A stretch of DNA of 41,445 nt, from contig JABMOV010000049.1 of assembly GCA_013203145.1 (NCBI GenBank), positions 1 to 41,445 on the forward strand, read 5' to 3'. Made by a program: the position numbers and the translations under genes. The stretch comes from Fidelibacterota bacterium (GTDB taxonomy: Bacteria; Fidelibacterota; Marinisomatia; Marinisomatales; JABMOV01). The notes under the pieces are model-generated. The model was not told where the DNA came from. It worked only from the letters and a program-made list of their open reading frames with translations, and did not search any database. Numbering within the stretch: position 1 is the first letter of the stretch; each line of letters opens with the position of its first letter. Shown piece after piece: positions 19,047 through 26,741 of this stretch.

Positions 19047-20287
19047 GTTTTAAATAAATCCTTTATGGTTTCGCGTCTTCTGATCAGTCTGGGAATAAAT
19101 CCTTCCATTAAAATTTCAGCAGGACGCGGTCGATTATTAAATTGATGAGACATGGAAAATCCGTAGGCACCAACATCCATGACGGCAAGTAGATCGTTTT
19201 CCTTCACAAAAGGGAATAGCCTGTCCACTGCCAATCGATCAGTATTTTCACAGATTCTTCCGGTTATATCAACAGTTTGGGACAATTTTGCTTCCACTTC
19301 ACCAATTTTATAAATTCGTTGATAGGCATTATATAAAGCAGGACGCATCAAGGTCTCCATTCCCGCATCCGTTCCGATAAATGTCTTATAACTCTTTTTT
19401 ATTCCCGTTACGGATGCCAGAAGGACGCCAGCATCGCCAATAATATATTTCCCAGGCTCAATCCATAATGCAGGAGCCTTTTTCCGATCCGGGTAATACG
19501 AATAAAAAATATTGGATATTGATTTAAACAATGCATCAATGTCTAATTCGGGATCTTCATCATGATATGGAATCCCAAAACCACCCCCCATGGAAATGAA
19601 CTCAAATTGAAAATCCAGCTCAAGTTCAATATTTCTAGCGATTTCCAAAATTGCAGTTATTAACGTATCAAAATAGGTCTGGTCTAAAACTCCGGAACCT
19701 GCCATGCATTGTAATCCAAATTGATTGATACCCGACTTTTGTGCAGCACGATAGGCATCTACTATACTTTCTTTAGGGATTCCAAATTTAGCTTTATCAC
19801 CGGCAGTGGTAATTTGAGAAAAACGTCCTTTTCCAAACCCGGGATTTACGCGAAATGAGATTTTGTTCGGAGTACCGATTTTAAGTAATCTGTCCAAAGA
19901 AGATTGATCGTCGAGATTAATGGTTGAACCTGAATCCATGGCGGCAATAAGATCATCAGTGGATTCATAATTGCCTGTATATATACACTCTTTTAAATCA
20001 ATCCCACTTGATTGTGCTGCAAACAATTCGCCTGGGCTGGAGCAGTCTCCTCCTAGAGTTGGAAGATGTTGTTTCATAAACGAGATTAAATGAGGATTTG
20101 TATTTGCCTTCAAAGCATAGCAAACATGAGATGTATGAAAATGGCTTGTAATTGCTTTATTTAAACGGGATAAATTAGATTTAATTCTATCACCGAAATA
20201 AATGTACGATGGAGTGCCAAATTCGTTTTTCAGTGATTCGAAAAGTGATATCTCATTAAGAGTGGGGAGTAAAGGATGTTTTGACAT
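19034..20287 (-). CDS. lysA: Diaminopimelate decarboxylase
   Basis: The protein is 417 residues of the PLP fold III decarboxylase family. The PLP lysine is K60 in 'YALKANTNP'. Also visible are 'GGGFGIPY' (phosphate loop, about 232-239), 'EPGKYIIGDAG', 'CENTDRLA' (active-site Cys across the dimer) and a C-terminal 'DVGAYGFSMSHQFN'. LysA makes L-lysine from meso-diaminopimelate. It begins a three-gene, tightly overlapping unit (lysA, GH18, namZ), joining lysine/DAP metabolism to wall hydrolases. The related carboxynorspermidine decarboxylases are less likely given the full set of DAPDC motifs. Confidence 0.92.
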   Translation of the reverse strand: MSKHPLLPTLNEISLFESLKNEFGTPSYIYFGDRIKSNLSRLNKAITSHFHTSHVCYALKANTNPHLISFMKQHLPTLGGDCSSPGELFAAQSSGIDLKECIYTGNYESTDDLIAAMDSGSTINLDDQSSLDRLLKIGTPNKISFRVNPGFGKGRFSQITTAGDKAKFGIPKESIVDAYRAAQKSGINQFGLQCMAGSGVLDQTYFDTLITAILEIARNIELELDFQFEFISMGGGFGIPYHDEDPELDIDALFKSISNIFYSYYPDRKKAPALWIEPGKYIIGDAGVLLASVTGIKKSYKTFIGTDAGMETLMRPALYNAYQRIYKIGEVEAKLSQTVDITGRICENTDRLAVDRLFPFVKENDLLAVMDVGAYGFSMSHQFNNRPRPAEILMEGFIPRLIRRRETIKDLFKTCEI

Positions 20288-20460
20288 AAGAAAAATTGGT
20301 TAAGGATGTGATAATAAAGCAACGTAATTGCATCGTATTATTGCTAAACGTAAACTCTGAATGAGATCAAATTCAATCTTTCACTTGCCTGATGGATTGC
20401 TCCTATGTATTTTGGCTCGTTATTCATTAATATTATCACCAATAAACAAGGGAATTCAGG

Positions 20461-21324
20461 ATGAGATTCCAGTTATTTAGCTTCATCATATTATTTTCAA
20501 CAATTATTATGGCTCAAGAAGAGTTCGTTGATACAACTGTGGTTGATACTGCATCGGATACTGTTGCATTCGAAGAATCGACCTTTGATACATCCGTTGT
20601 TGCAGTGGATGATTCAGTAAACATAGATGAACAAGTTGATTTGCTGGGTGAGGATATTGTCGTCAATGAAGAAGAGATAATCGCAGAGCCTGTTTTGCCC
20701 ATGGATGAACCTGTAGTGATAGAAGAAGTCAGCATTCAACCTGACTCCATTCCAGCTGAGTGGTTGGGCTTAGAATATGGATATAAAGGGTATGCCTGGG
20801 GTACATCTGCGACTTCCATTCCGCGATATACATATATGGATACCATTTTCTATAACGCGGATACTTCTCAGATTATAATGAATGGTCAACTTGGTGAACA
20901 TAGTGTTACTATGTTTTATTCTTATTCTGATAGTGGATTTTGGAAAGTTGAAATTGACTACATGATTGATCCCATGGATATGGACAAACAAATTAATCAG
21001 TTTTATGCTATTGAGAAAAGTTTATATGAGGTGTACCAAAAACCTTCTTCAACAAATCAAGTAATTTCAGGACCAAAATCAGGTACAGTTGGACTGAACA
21101 AATTAACATTTGAGAGATCATATCTCCATACGACCTGGAAAGAAATTCCATGCCAGATAGAATTGATTTTACTTGGTGCTGTTCAAGCTCCGAAAACTGA
21201 ATTGGCAGTTATTTCTGGACCAACTAGCATTCTACGATTAGTATACTTTAATCCTGATTATATGGTTAACACCATGGCTGGTTCAGATCCAGAAGAACTT
21301 CCATCGATTTTTGATATCTACTAA
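20461..21324 (+). CDS. Exported protein of unknown function with acidic low-complexity region
   Basis: I do not recognise this 287-residue protein. It has a signal peptide ('FQLFSFIILFSTIIMAQ'), then about 80 residues very rich in D, E, V and T without aromatic residues, probably disordered. A compact domain follows (about 100-287) starting 'LGLEYGYKGYAWG', with many aromatic residues, likely beta-rich. It leads a set of four same-strand genes. The next gene starts six bases after its stop. Confidence 0.75.
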   Translation: MRFQLFSFIILFSTIIMAQEEFVDTTVVDTASDTVAFEESTFDTSVVAVDDSVNIDEQVDLLGEDIVVNEEEIIAEPVLPMDEPVVIEEVSIQPDSIPAEWLGLEYGYKGYAWGTSATSIPRYTYMDTIFYNADTSQIIMNGQLGEHSVTMFYSYSDSGFWKVEIDYMIDPMDMDKQINQFYAIEKSLYEVYQKPSSTNQVISGPKSGTVGLNKLTFERSYLHTTWKEIPCQIELILLGAVQAPKTELAVISGPTSILRLVYFNPDYMVNTMAGSDPEELPSIFDIY

Positions 21325-21330
21325 ATATTC

Positions 21331-21813
21331 GTGTTTCGAGTAATTCTTGGGATTGGATTATTAGTTGTAAGGTTTTCAGCGTGTATTTCTCCACCGCCAA
21401 TGACCCGATATGTAGAGTATAATGGGTCTCCCAAAGAAATCCTTGAATTATCGAAGCAAATATTAGATTCTCTCGATTACGAAATTGATTGGTATACGCC
21501 TGAAGGGAACATTCTAGTAACCAAACCTATTTTTGTTCAACATGATATAAGAAAATACCAGTATGCAGTAATTATTCATGTAGAAGATGTTGTTGAGATA
21601 ATTCTGATTGCTCAAAAATCTGTATTTAAAAGAGGATCAGAATGGTCAATTGGTGGAAAGGAGTTAACAAGCTTAGAAGAAAAGGATCGTATTCCTTATG
21701 GATTGCAGCAAAAAATCTTTTTTCCATTATTAGATTCTTATGAAAAAATAGGGTGTTTTGAGTTTGATAGAGAGACTGGAAAACGCAAAAAACGAAATAT
21801 CAATAATCTTTAG
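21331..21813 (+). CDS. Putative lipoprotein of unknown function
   Basis: This is a 160-residue protein with a GTG start and an N-terminal hydrophobic stretch ending in the lipobox-like 'FSAC' at Cys18, so it is probably a lipoprotein. The rest looks like a small alpha/beta domain ('EILELSKQILDSLDYEIDW') with a lysine/arginine-rich end. I do not recognise the family. It follows the acidic exported protein by six bases, with no clear ribosome-binding site, consistent with coupled translation. Confidence 0.65.
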   Translation: MFRVILGIGLLVVRFSACISPPPMTRYVEYNGSPKEILELSKQILDSLDYEIDWYTPEGNILVTKPIFVQHDIRKYQYAVIIHVEDVVEIILIAQKSVFKRGSEWSIGGKELTSLEEKDRIPYGLQQKIFFPLLDSYEKIGCFEFDRETGKRKKRNINNL

Positions 21814-21889
21814 TGAAAAGTATTGACCTGATTCATATTGATTCGTCAAATTAGATTTCGATATTTATTAACATTAGGTAAATTTTCCT

Positions 21890-22219
21890 ATGACAATTGA
21901 TCTTCAAAACGAAAAAGGCCGTCAGGATTATCTCCTTGAAAAGATGGATGATCTTCTAGATGGGATGAATGATAGCTATGGTCGCGAATTATTGGATGAA
22001 TTAATATCCCGTTTAGAAACGACTATTTCAGACTTTAATGATGAAGTCAAAGAATTGACAGATCATCTAAAAGACAATTCGGACAAAAAAGAAAAATTAC
22101 TACACAATATCCTTACGCATGAAACTAAGGGTAGTGTGAGTGTTGAAGAAAATGAGGACGTGCCAAAAGCCCGTGAAGCAAGTGAATGGGAAAAACGGCT
22201 AGAATCCTTGGGTAAATAA
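21890..22219 (+). CDS. Small coiled-coil protein
   Basis: This is a 109-residue, highly charged protein without a signal peptide. It is predicted to be mostly helical: 'EKMDDLLDGM' through 'LISRLETTISDF' to 'VKELTDHLKD' shows heptad-like hydrophobic spacing. There is no known motif. It is followed 15 bp later by a membrane-anchored coiled-coil protein, so the two may interact. Confidence 0.65.
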   Translation: MTIDLQNEKGRQDYLLEKMDDLLDGMNDSYGRELLDELISRLETTISDFNDEVKELTDHLKDNSDKKEKLLHNILTHETKGSVSVEENEDVPKAREASEWEKRLESLGK

Positions 22220-22234
22220 TTCATTGAGGGAACT

Positions 22235-22756
22235 ATGAGTTTAAAAGACAAAATTATATTCGGTTTAATGATCATTCTCGTGGCCGGGGGTGGTTACATA
22301 CAATATAGTTACACTGAAAGTGTAAAACGGATGGAAGTACTCGAGTCTGAACAATTGATTCACGTTGATAACGTTAATCAAGAATTTCAATCAGGTTTGA
22401 AAACACTTGATTTACAATTCATTGGTCGCGGTAAACATGTAAATAATAACCGTTTAGGCATTGAAGCAAATGCGCAATTAATTGATGATGTAACAGATTC
22501 CTTAGCCAGTTTAATTGATGAAGTTAAATTTCAATTACAAGAATTTGATCGAGTTACCAAAAAACGATTTGTTGATGTAGATGGATCTATTGATGATCTT
22601 GGTGATGAATTTTCGATTCAGAAAAGAAGGAACGATCGAGATCATAAAGATATTGATGATGATGTAAAAGATGTAAAAAATCGTTTAGATGAATTAGACT
22701 TATTGCCAATTATTGTAAAGGATAAAGCAAAGCTAGCGGAAGACCAGAATAAATAG
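22235..22756 (+). CDS. Membrane-anchored coiled-coil protein
   Basis: The protein is 173 residues. One N-terminal transmembrane helix ('IIFGLMIILVAGGGYIQY', residues about 7-24) is followed by a long, charged, probably helical periplasmic part with repeated D-x(2,3)-L/V spacing ('LIDDVTDSLASLIDEV', 'DIDDDVKDVKNRLDELD'). GAGG lies upstream of the ATG. The family is not recognised. It is the last gene before a strong terminator. Confidence 0.65.
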   Translation: MSLKDKIIFGLMIILVAGGGYIQYSYTESVKRMEVLESEQLIHVDNVNQEFQSGLKTLDLQFIGRGKHVNNNRLGIEANAQLIDDVTDSLASLIDEVKFQLQEFDRVTKKRFVDVDGSIDDLGDEFSIQKRRNDRDHKDIDDDVKDVKNRLDELDLLPIIVKDKAKLAEDQNK

Positions 22757-22779
22757 TACAAAGTTTGATAAGTAATTTG

Positions 22780-22814
22780 AAGTGGGGCTGCAATTATTGT
22801 CGCCCCACTTTTTA
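22780..22814 (+). terminator. Rho-independent terminator
   Basis: The arms at 22780-22788 and 22802-22810 form a perfect 9-bp stem (AAGTGGGGC with GCCCCACTT) and run into a T tract. It ends the transcript of the coiled-coil gene pair. Confidence 0.92.
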
Positions 22815-22840
22815 TATAAAATAAAGGGCAAGCCCTCACT

Positions 22841-22927
22841 ATGACCTCGGAACAACGTGAAAGCCTACCCCGTCCACATACCAAAGGTACCTTACCAGCA
22901 CCTTGCGGTATTAAAGTAAAAGTTTAA
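22841..22927 (+). other. Candidate 28-codon small ORF or structured RNA upstream of lepA
   Basis: The stretch 22825-22920 is visibly richer in G+C than the AT-rich DNA around it. It contains an ATG frame of 28 codons ending in TAA at 22925-22927, encoding a Pro/Arg-rich peptide with one Cys ('PAPCGIKVKV' at the end). A short GGGC/GCCC hairpin lies just before the ATG. It could be a small gene, or a structured RNA or leader whose reading frame is accidental. I see no SRP, 6S or tmRNA signature. Confidence 0.35.
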
Positions 22928-23135
22928 TAAAAAAAATGCAAGTATTATTATTTACTTCATATTTAATAGATTATTTCAAGAAATATGTGCAGTTGGAGAG
23001 ATTGTCCAGATGATAAAGATATGAAAAATATTGTTTCTCTCTGCTAGTGATACAAGAAAATACTTATTTCGAATAAACAAAAAATCCATTCTTAAAACCA
23101 TTCTTAGCTCTCAATAATTATACTAATTTGACCCC
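22928..23135. other. AT-rich intergenic region before lepA
   Basis: About 200 bp of A/T-rich sequence with runs of A. It presumably holds the lepA promoter. I see no further ORF or hairpin in it. Confidence 0.4.
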
Positions 23136-24938
23136 ATGTCTGAGCGTCACATTCGAAACTTTTGTATCATTGCGCATATTGACCATGGCAAATCAACTTT
23201 AGCTGATCGGCTCCTGGAAGAAACGCATACATTATCCAAAAAGGATATGAAAGCTCAGGTGCTCGACAGCATGGACCTCGAACGTGAGCGCGGAATCACG
23301 ATAAAAAGCCATCCAATACAAATGATCTACCAACACACTGATGGTGTGGAGTACATTTTAAATTTGATTGATACGCCAGGTCATGTTGATTTTGCATATG
23401 AAGTATCCAGATCTTTGGCGGCTTGTGAAGGTGCATTGTTATTAGTTGACGCTGTCCAGGGTGTAGAAGCGCAGACTGTCAGTAATACTTATCTGGCGAT
23501 TGAAAATGATCTTACAATTATCCCTGTTATTAATAAAGTTGATTTACCCAGTGCTCGACTTGATGAAGTCACCCAGCAAATATTGGAATTAATCGGTTGC
23601 AACGAAGATGAAATAATTCAGGTGAGCGCAAAAACTGGTATTGGTATTCAAGCTATTCTTACAAGAATTATTGATATAATTGAACCACCAACGGAAAATG
23701 ACGACGTACCAACAAGGGCACTAATTTTTGATTCTATGTATGATAATTACCGAGGTGCTATTCCTTATGTGCGTGTATTTGATGGCGTCATTCGACCTGG
23801 GATGACGGCACAGTTTTTCGCCCATAATATAACCTACGATATAACAGAAGTGGGACATTTTGTATTAAGGCAAATTCCTGCGAAAGAGCTTAAATCGGGT
23901 GATGTTGGATATGTTATAGCAAATATCAGAGATATGGGTCATATCGACGCAGGAGACACGCTTACGGTCAAGCAAAACCCAGCAACGGAACGATTAGCAG
24001 GGTACAAAAAAGTGAAACCGATGGTCTTCTCAGGATTGTATCCGGCTGAAGCTGATGATTATGAACAATTACGATTGGCATTAGATAAGCTCCAATTGAA
24101 CGATGCATCATTGGTTTATGAACCTGAGACCAGTAGCGCATTAGGATTTGGTTTTCGTTGTGGCTTCCTAGGCCTTTTACATATGGAAATCGTTCAGGAA
24201 CGTTTGGAGCGAGAATTTGATCTTTCTCTTGTTACAACTACTCCAAACGTTCGATATAGAGTGACGTTAAATAATGGTGATATTGTTGAGGTAGATACTC
24301 CTGCGAAAATGCCCTCACTGGCTTATATTTCAAAAATTGAAGAACCCTTTGTCAAGGCTGAGATTATCACGCCAAAAGAATATATTGGCACGATTATGAC
24401 GCTGTGTCAGAAGAAACGTGGTGAATACAAGACAACACATTACCTTTCGGCTGATAAAGCACAGGTTCATTATGATTTACCTTTAGCTGAGATTATTTTT
24501 GATTTTTATGATAAATTGAAATCCGGTACCCGTGGGTACGCAAGTCTGGATTATAATATGGATTCATTTAGAGAGGGAAAACTACAAAAACTTGATATAC
24601 TGATTCATGGTGAACCCGTTGATGCATTGTCAACAATTTGCCACATAGAAGATGCTTACCATCGCGGTGTATCCTTGTGCTCAAAGCTAAAGGAATTGAT
24701 TCCACGACAAATGTTTGATATTGCAATTCAGGCTTCAATCGGGACACGCATCATTGCGCGAGCCACAGTAAAACAGCTGAAGAAAAATGTTACTGCCAAA
24801 TGCTATGGAGGTGACATATCTCGGAAGCGTAAACTCTGGGATAAACAGAAAGAAGGCAAAAAGCGGATGAAGATGATTGGTAAGGTTCAAGTACCACAAG
24901 AAGCGTTGCTGGCAGTACTTCAAATTGACAATGATTAA
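23136..24938 (+). CDS. lepA: Elongation factor 4 (LepA), back-translocating GTPase
   Basis: The protein is 600 residues, the normal length. The GTPase motifs are G1 'AHIDHGKST' (residues 13-21), 'RGITI' switch I, G3 'DTPGHVDF' and G4 'NKVDLP'. The EF4-specific C-terminal domain ends with 'SRKRKLWDKQKEGKKRMK'. EF4 binds stalled or hybrid-state ribosomes at the membrane or cytosol and promotes back-translocation. It is the most secure call in this part of the window. No terminator is clear in the AT-rich 160 bp downstream. Confidence 0.97.
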   Translation: MSERHIRNFCIIAHIDHGKSTLADRLLEETHTLSKKDMKAQVLDSMDLERERGITIKSHPIQMIYQHTDGVEYILNLIDTPGHVDFAYEVSRSLAACEGALLLVDAVQGVEAQTVSNTYLAIENDLTIIPVINKVDLPSARLDEVTQQILELIGCNEDEIIQVSAKTGIGIQAILTRIIDIIEPPTENDDVPTRALIFDSMYDNYRGAIPYVRVFDGVIRPGMTAQFFAHNITYDITEVGHFVLRQIPAKELKSGDVGYVIANIRDMGHIDAGDTLTVKQNPATERLAGYKKVKPMVFSGLYPAEADDYEQLRLALDKLQLNDASLVYEPETSSALGFGFRCGFLGLLHMEIVQERLEREFDLSLVTTTPNVRYRVTLNNGDIVEVDTPAKMPSLAYISKIEEPFVKAEIITPKEYIGTIMTLCQKKRGEYKTTHYLSADKAQVHYDLPLAEIIFDFYDKLKSGTRGYASLDYNMDSFREGKLQKLDILIHGEPVDALSTICHIEDAYHRGVSLCSKLKELIPRQMFDIAIQASIGTRIIARATVKQLKKNVTAKCYGGDISRKRKLWDKQKEGKKRMKMIGKVQVPQEALLAVLQIDND

Positions 24939-25097
24939 TGTAATGTGAAAGATTAGATAATTATAATAACTATTAATATTATTGGATATAATTACAATTA
25001 TAATAAAAATATCTACTTCAACTGATTTACTTTATAAACAACAAATACCTTCATCACATAAACCAAACTCTTAAATAATATTTGGCGGTTAGTATAC

Positions 25098-25808
25098 GTG
25101 ACTTCATATTTCTCTAAATCAAAAACTGCGTTTTACTCTCTTATATTTACAGCGCCTTTATTTTTGATTTATGAAATAGGTATTCTGTCTGTTTCCATGG
25201 ATGATTTGCCTGTGTTACGCAATGGCGCAGATGTATTTATGCGCCAGATTATGGAATCCATTGGGCTACTGGGATTACAGGGATTTGGTTTTATGTCTTT
25301 GATAGCAGTAGCTGCAATTCTAATCTCACGAATACGGACGAATCAATCATTTACTATCAATGCAATGACATTAGTCTATATGGTATTTGAGAGTATTGCC
25401 TGGATGACAGGTTTATTCATCATTTTCTCATTATCTGAATTATATTTACTAACGACCACCGTCAAAGGATTGATGCATCAAGTTGTATTATCCTTGGGGG
25501 CAGGGATTTACGAAGAATTATTATTTCGGGTTTTATTGATAAATGGGATTGCTGCCATTTTTAAGTTTGCGTTATCGTGGAAAAAACCGATGCAGTACGT
25601 TGGTGCAATTTTCATTTCTGCCTTAATATTTTCTTTATTTCACTTTATAGGAAGTGCAGGGGACAGCTATAGCTTTCGCATTCTTCTGTTTAGAATTATC
25701 GGTGGACTTTATTTAGGTGGGGTATACGTATTTCGTGGTTATGGAATCGCAGCATGGACACATAGTTTATACGACATCTTTGTTCTATTCGCTATGCATT
25801 TGGCATAA
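25098..25808 (+). CDS. CPBP-family intramembrane protease-like protein
   Basis: The protein is 236 residues with a GTG start and about six or seven hydrophobic helices. CPBP (Rce1/CAAX-protease-like) motifs are present: 'EELLFR' (residues about 137-142), 'SLFHF' and a late His in 'WTHSLYD'. The family includes glutamic intramembrane peptidases with roles in prenyl-protein processing or peptide/bacteriocin self-immunity; the substrate here is unknown. It converges with the DUF503 gene with no intergenic base. Confidence 0.85.
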   Translation: MTSYFSKSKTAFYSLIFTAPLFLIYEIGILSVSMDDLPVLRNGADVFMRQIMESIGLLGLQGFGFMSLIAVAAILISRIRTNQSFTINAMTLVYMVFESIAWMTGLFIIFSLSELYLLTTTVKGLMHQVVLSLGAGIYEELLFRVLLINGIAAIFKFALSWKKPMQYVGAIFISALIFSLFHFIGSAGDSYSFRILLFRIIGGLYLGGVYVFRGYGIAAWTHSLYDIFVLFAMHLA

Positions 25809-26102
25809 TTAGTGCCACTCAATTTCTGCTGATAAAGTTTGAATCTCTCCAATAGAGACTTCATCAATTAAATGTAAAATATTTTGAATCGTATTTTCAA
25901 TGGCTTGCTGGTCGATACCAATAATGGCAATATCAATTTTACTGCGTTGCCATTTATCTTGATAAGCAGATTCAATGAGGGAGACATTAAAGCGATGCGT
26001 TACTTTTTCTTTTATCCGTTTTAATGATTTACGCTTCTCTTTTAAGGAGTGTGCGAGTGGGAAGTGGAGTTCCAGTGAGAGATGTCCAATTATAACTGAC
26101 AT
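25809..26102 (-). CDS. DUF503 (YlxP-like) protein
   Basis: The protein is 97 residues. The family signature 'AHSLKEKRKSLKRIKEKV' lies at residues about 17-34, and 'DKWQRSKIDIAIIG' follows. YlxP-like proteins are small ferredoxin-fold proteins often near ribosome-maturation genes; their biochemistry is not settled. The ATG directly abuts the T tract of a terminator hairpin, leaving no room for a ribosome-binding site. No later start would keep the conserved N-terminus. Confidence 0.85.
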   Translation of the reverse strand: MSVIIGHLSLELHFPLAHSLKEKRKSLKRIKEKVTHRFNVSLIESAYQDKWQRSKIDIAIIGIDQQAIENTIQNILHLIDEVSIGEIQTLSAEIEWH

Positions 26103-26133
26103 AAAAAAGGCGTCACAGTTTCCCGTGACGCCT
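26103..26133 (-). terminator. Rho-independent terminator after the DUF35 gene
   Basis: Arms at 26108-26116 and 26125-26133 form a perfect 9-bp stem with an 8-base loop, followed on the minus strand by a run of six T. The run ends exactly at the start codon of the DUF503 gene. Confidence 0.85.
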
Positions 26134-26141
26134 CACATTTT

Positions 26142-26741
26142 CTATTTACCGAATGAAAAACCAGGTAGTAATTCTGACTTCTGAGTTCCTTCAGGAACCC
26201 ACGAAAGATCCATGATTGTATAGGTAGGATTTTCAGTCTGGAATATGGGGACAACCCGCATTCCTATCTCTGGTTCGCCTACGGATAAATATCCCATCAG
26301 AATCGTATCTACACCTTCAAATTCCACATTCACAAATCGGATAGGTTTTTCCAGTGTATTGAAAGCACCGGTTCTTTCAGTAATCATGAATGTATGAACT
26401 TTGGAGGTACGATTTGCAATGTCTGTGACATCAACAATGGTATTCCGTGACAAACAATCGGGGCAATGGATTCTGAATGGTACAAACATCGTTTCATGCA
26501 GAGCGCAATCCGCATTATCACATCGTGTGCCCAAGAGTTTACCTTTTGATAGCGATTCGAAGAATGGTGCTTCACCACCGTACGAATGAATATGTGTCAC
26601 ATCCCTGGGATTTGTAACGCCCATGAGAACTCCTTCATCATTACGAATTGGAGAGTTTGCATAGCCGTGATGAAATTTGCCGCTTGGACGATATCTACCA
26701 TTGGATACAGTTACTTGTCCATGTTCTACGCGATCAGCCAT
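26142..26741 (-). CDS. DUF35 zinc-ribbon / OB-fold acyl-CoA-binding partner protein
   Basis: The protein is 199 residues. Four cysteines, C74-x4-C79 and C93-x2-C96, form the rubredoxin-like zinc ribbon, followed by an OB-fold (about 105-170, 'SKVHTFMITER', 'RFVNVEFEG', 'GMRVVPIFQ'). DUF35 proteins act as obligatory partners or scaffolds of thiolase-fold enzymes, presenting acyl-CoA substrates (archaeal thiolase/HMG-CoA synthase complexes, actinobacterial ChsH2 with Ltp2). The start overlaps the stop of the thiolase-like gene (TAATG), with AGGAG inside the upstream gene, so a 1:1 complex is expected. The first 55 residues are an extension I do not recognise. Confidence 0.9.
   Translation of the reverse strand: MADRVEHGQVTVSNGRYRPSGKFHHGYANSPIRNDEGVLMGVTNPRDVTHIHSYGGEAPFFESLSKGKLLGTRCDNADCALHETMFVPFRIHCPDCLSRNTIVDVTDIANRTSKVHTFMITERTGAFNTLEKPIRFVNVEFEGVDTILMGYLSVGEPEIGMRVVPIFQTENPTYTIMDLSWVPEGTQKSELLPGFSFGK

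Noticed and set aside
22815..22930. SRP RNA, 6S RNA or tmRNA
   Set aside because: The conserved loops of these RNAs are not present; only the GC contrast supports an RNA.
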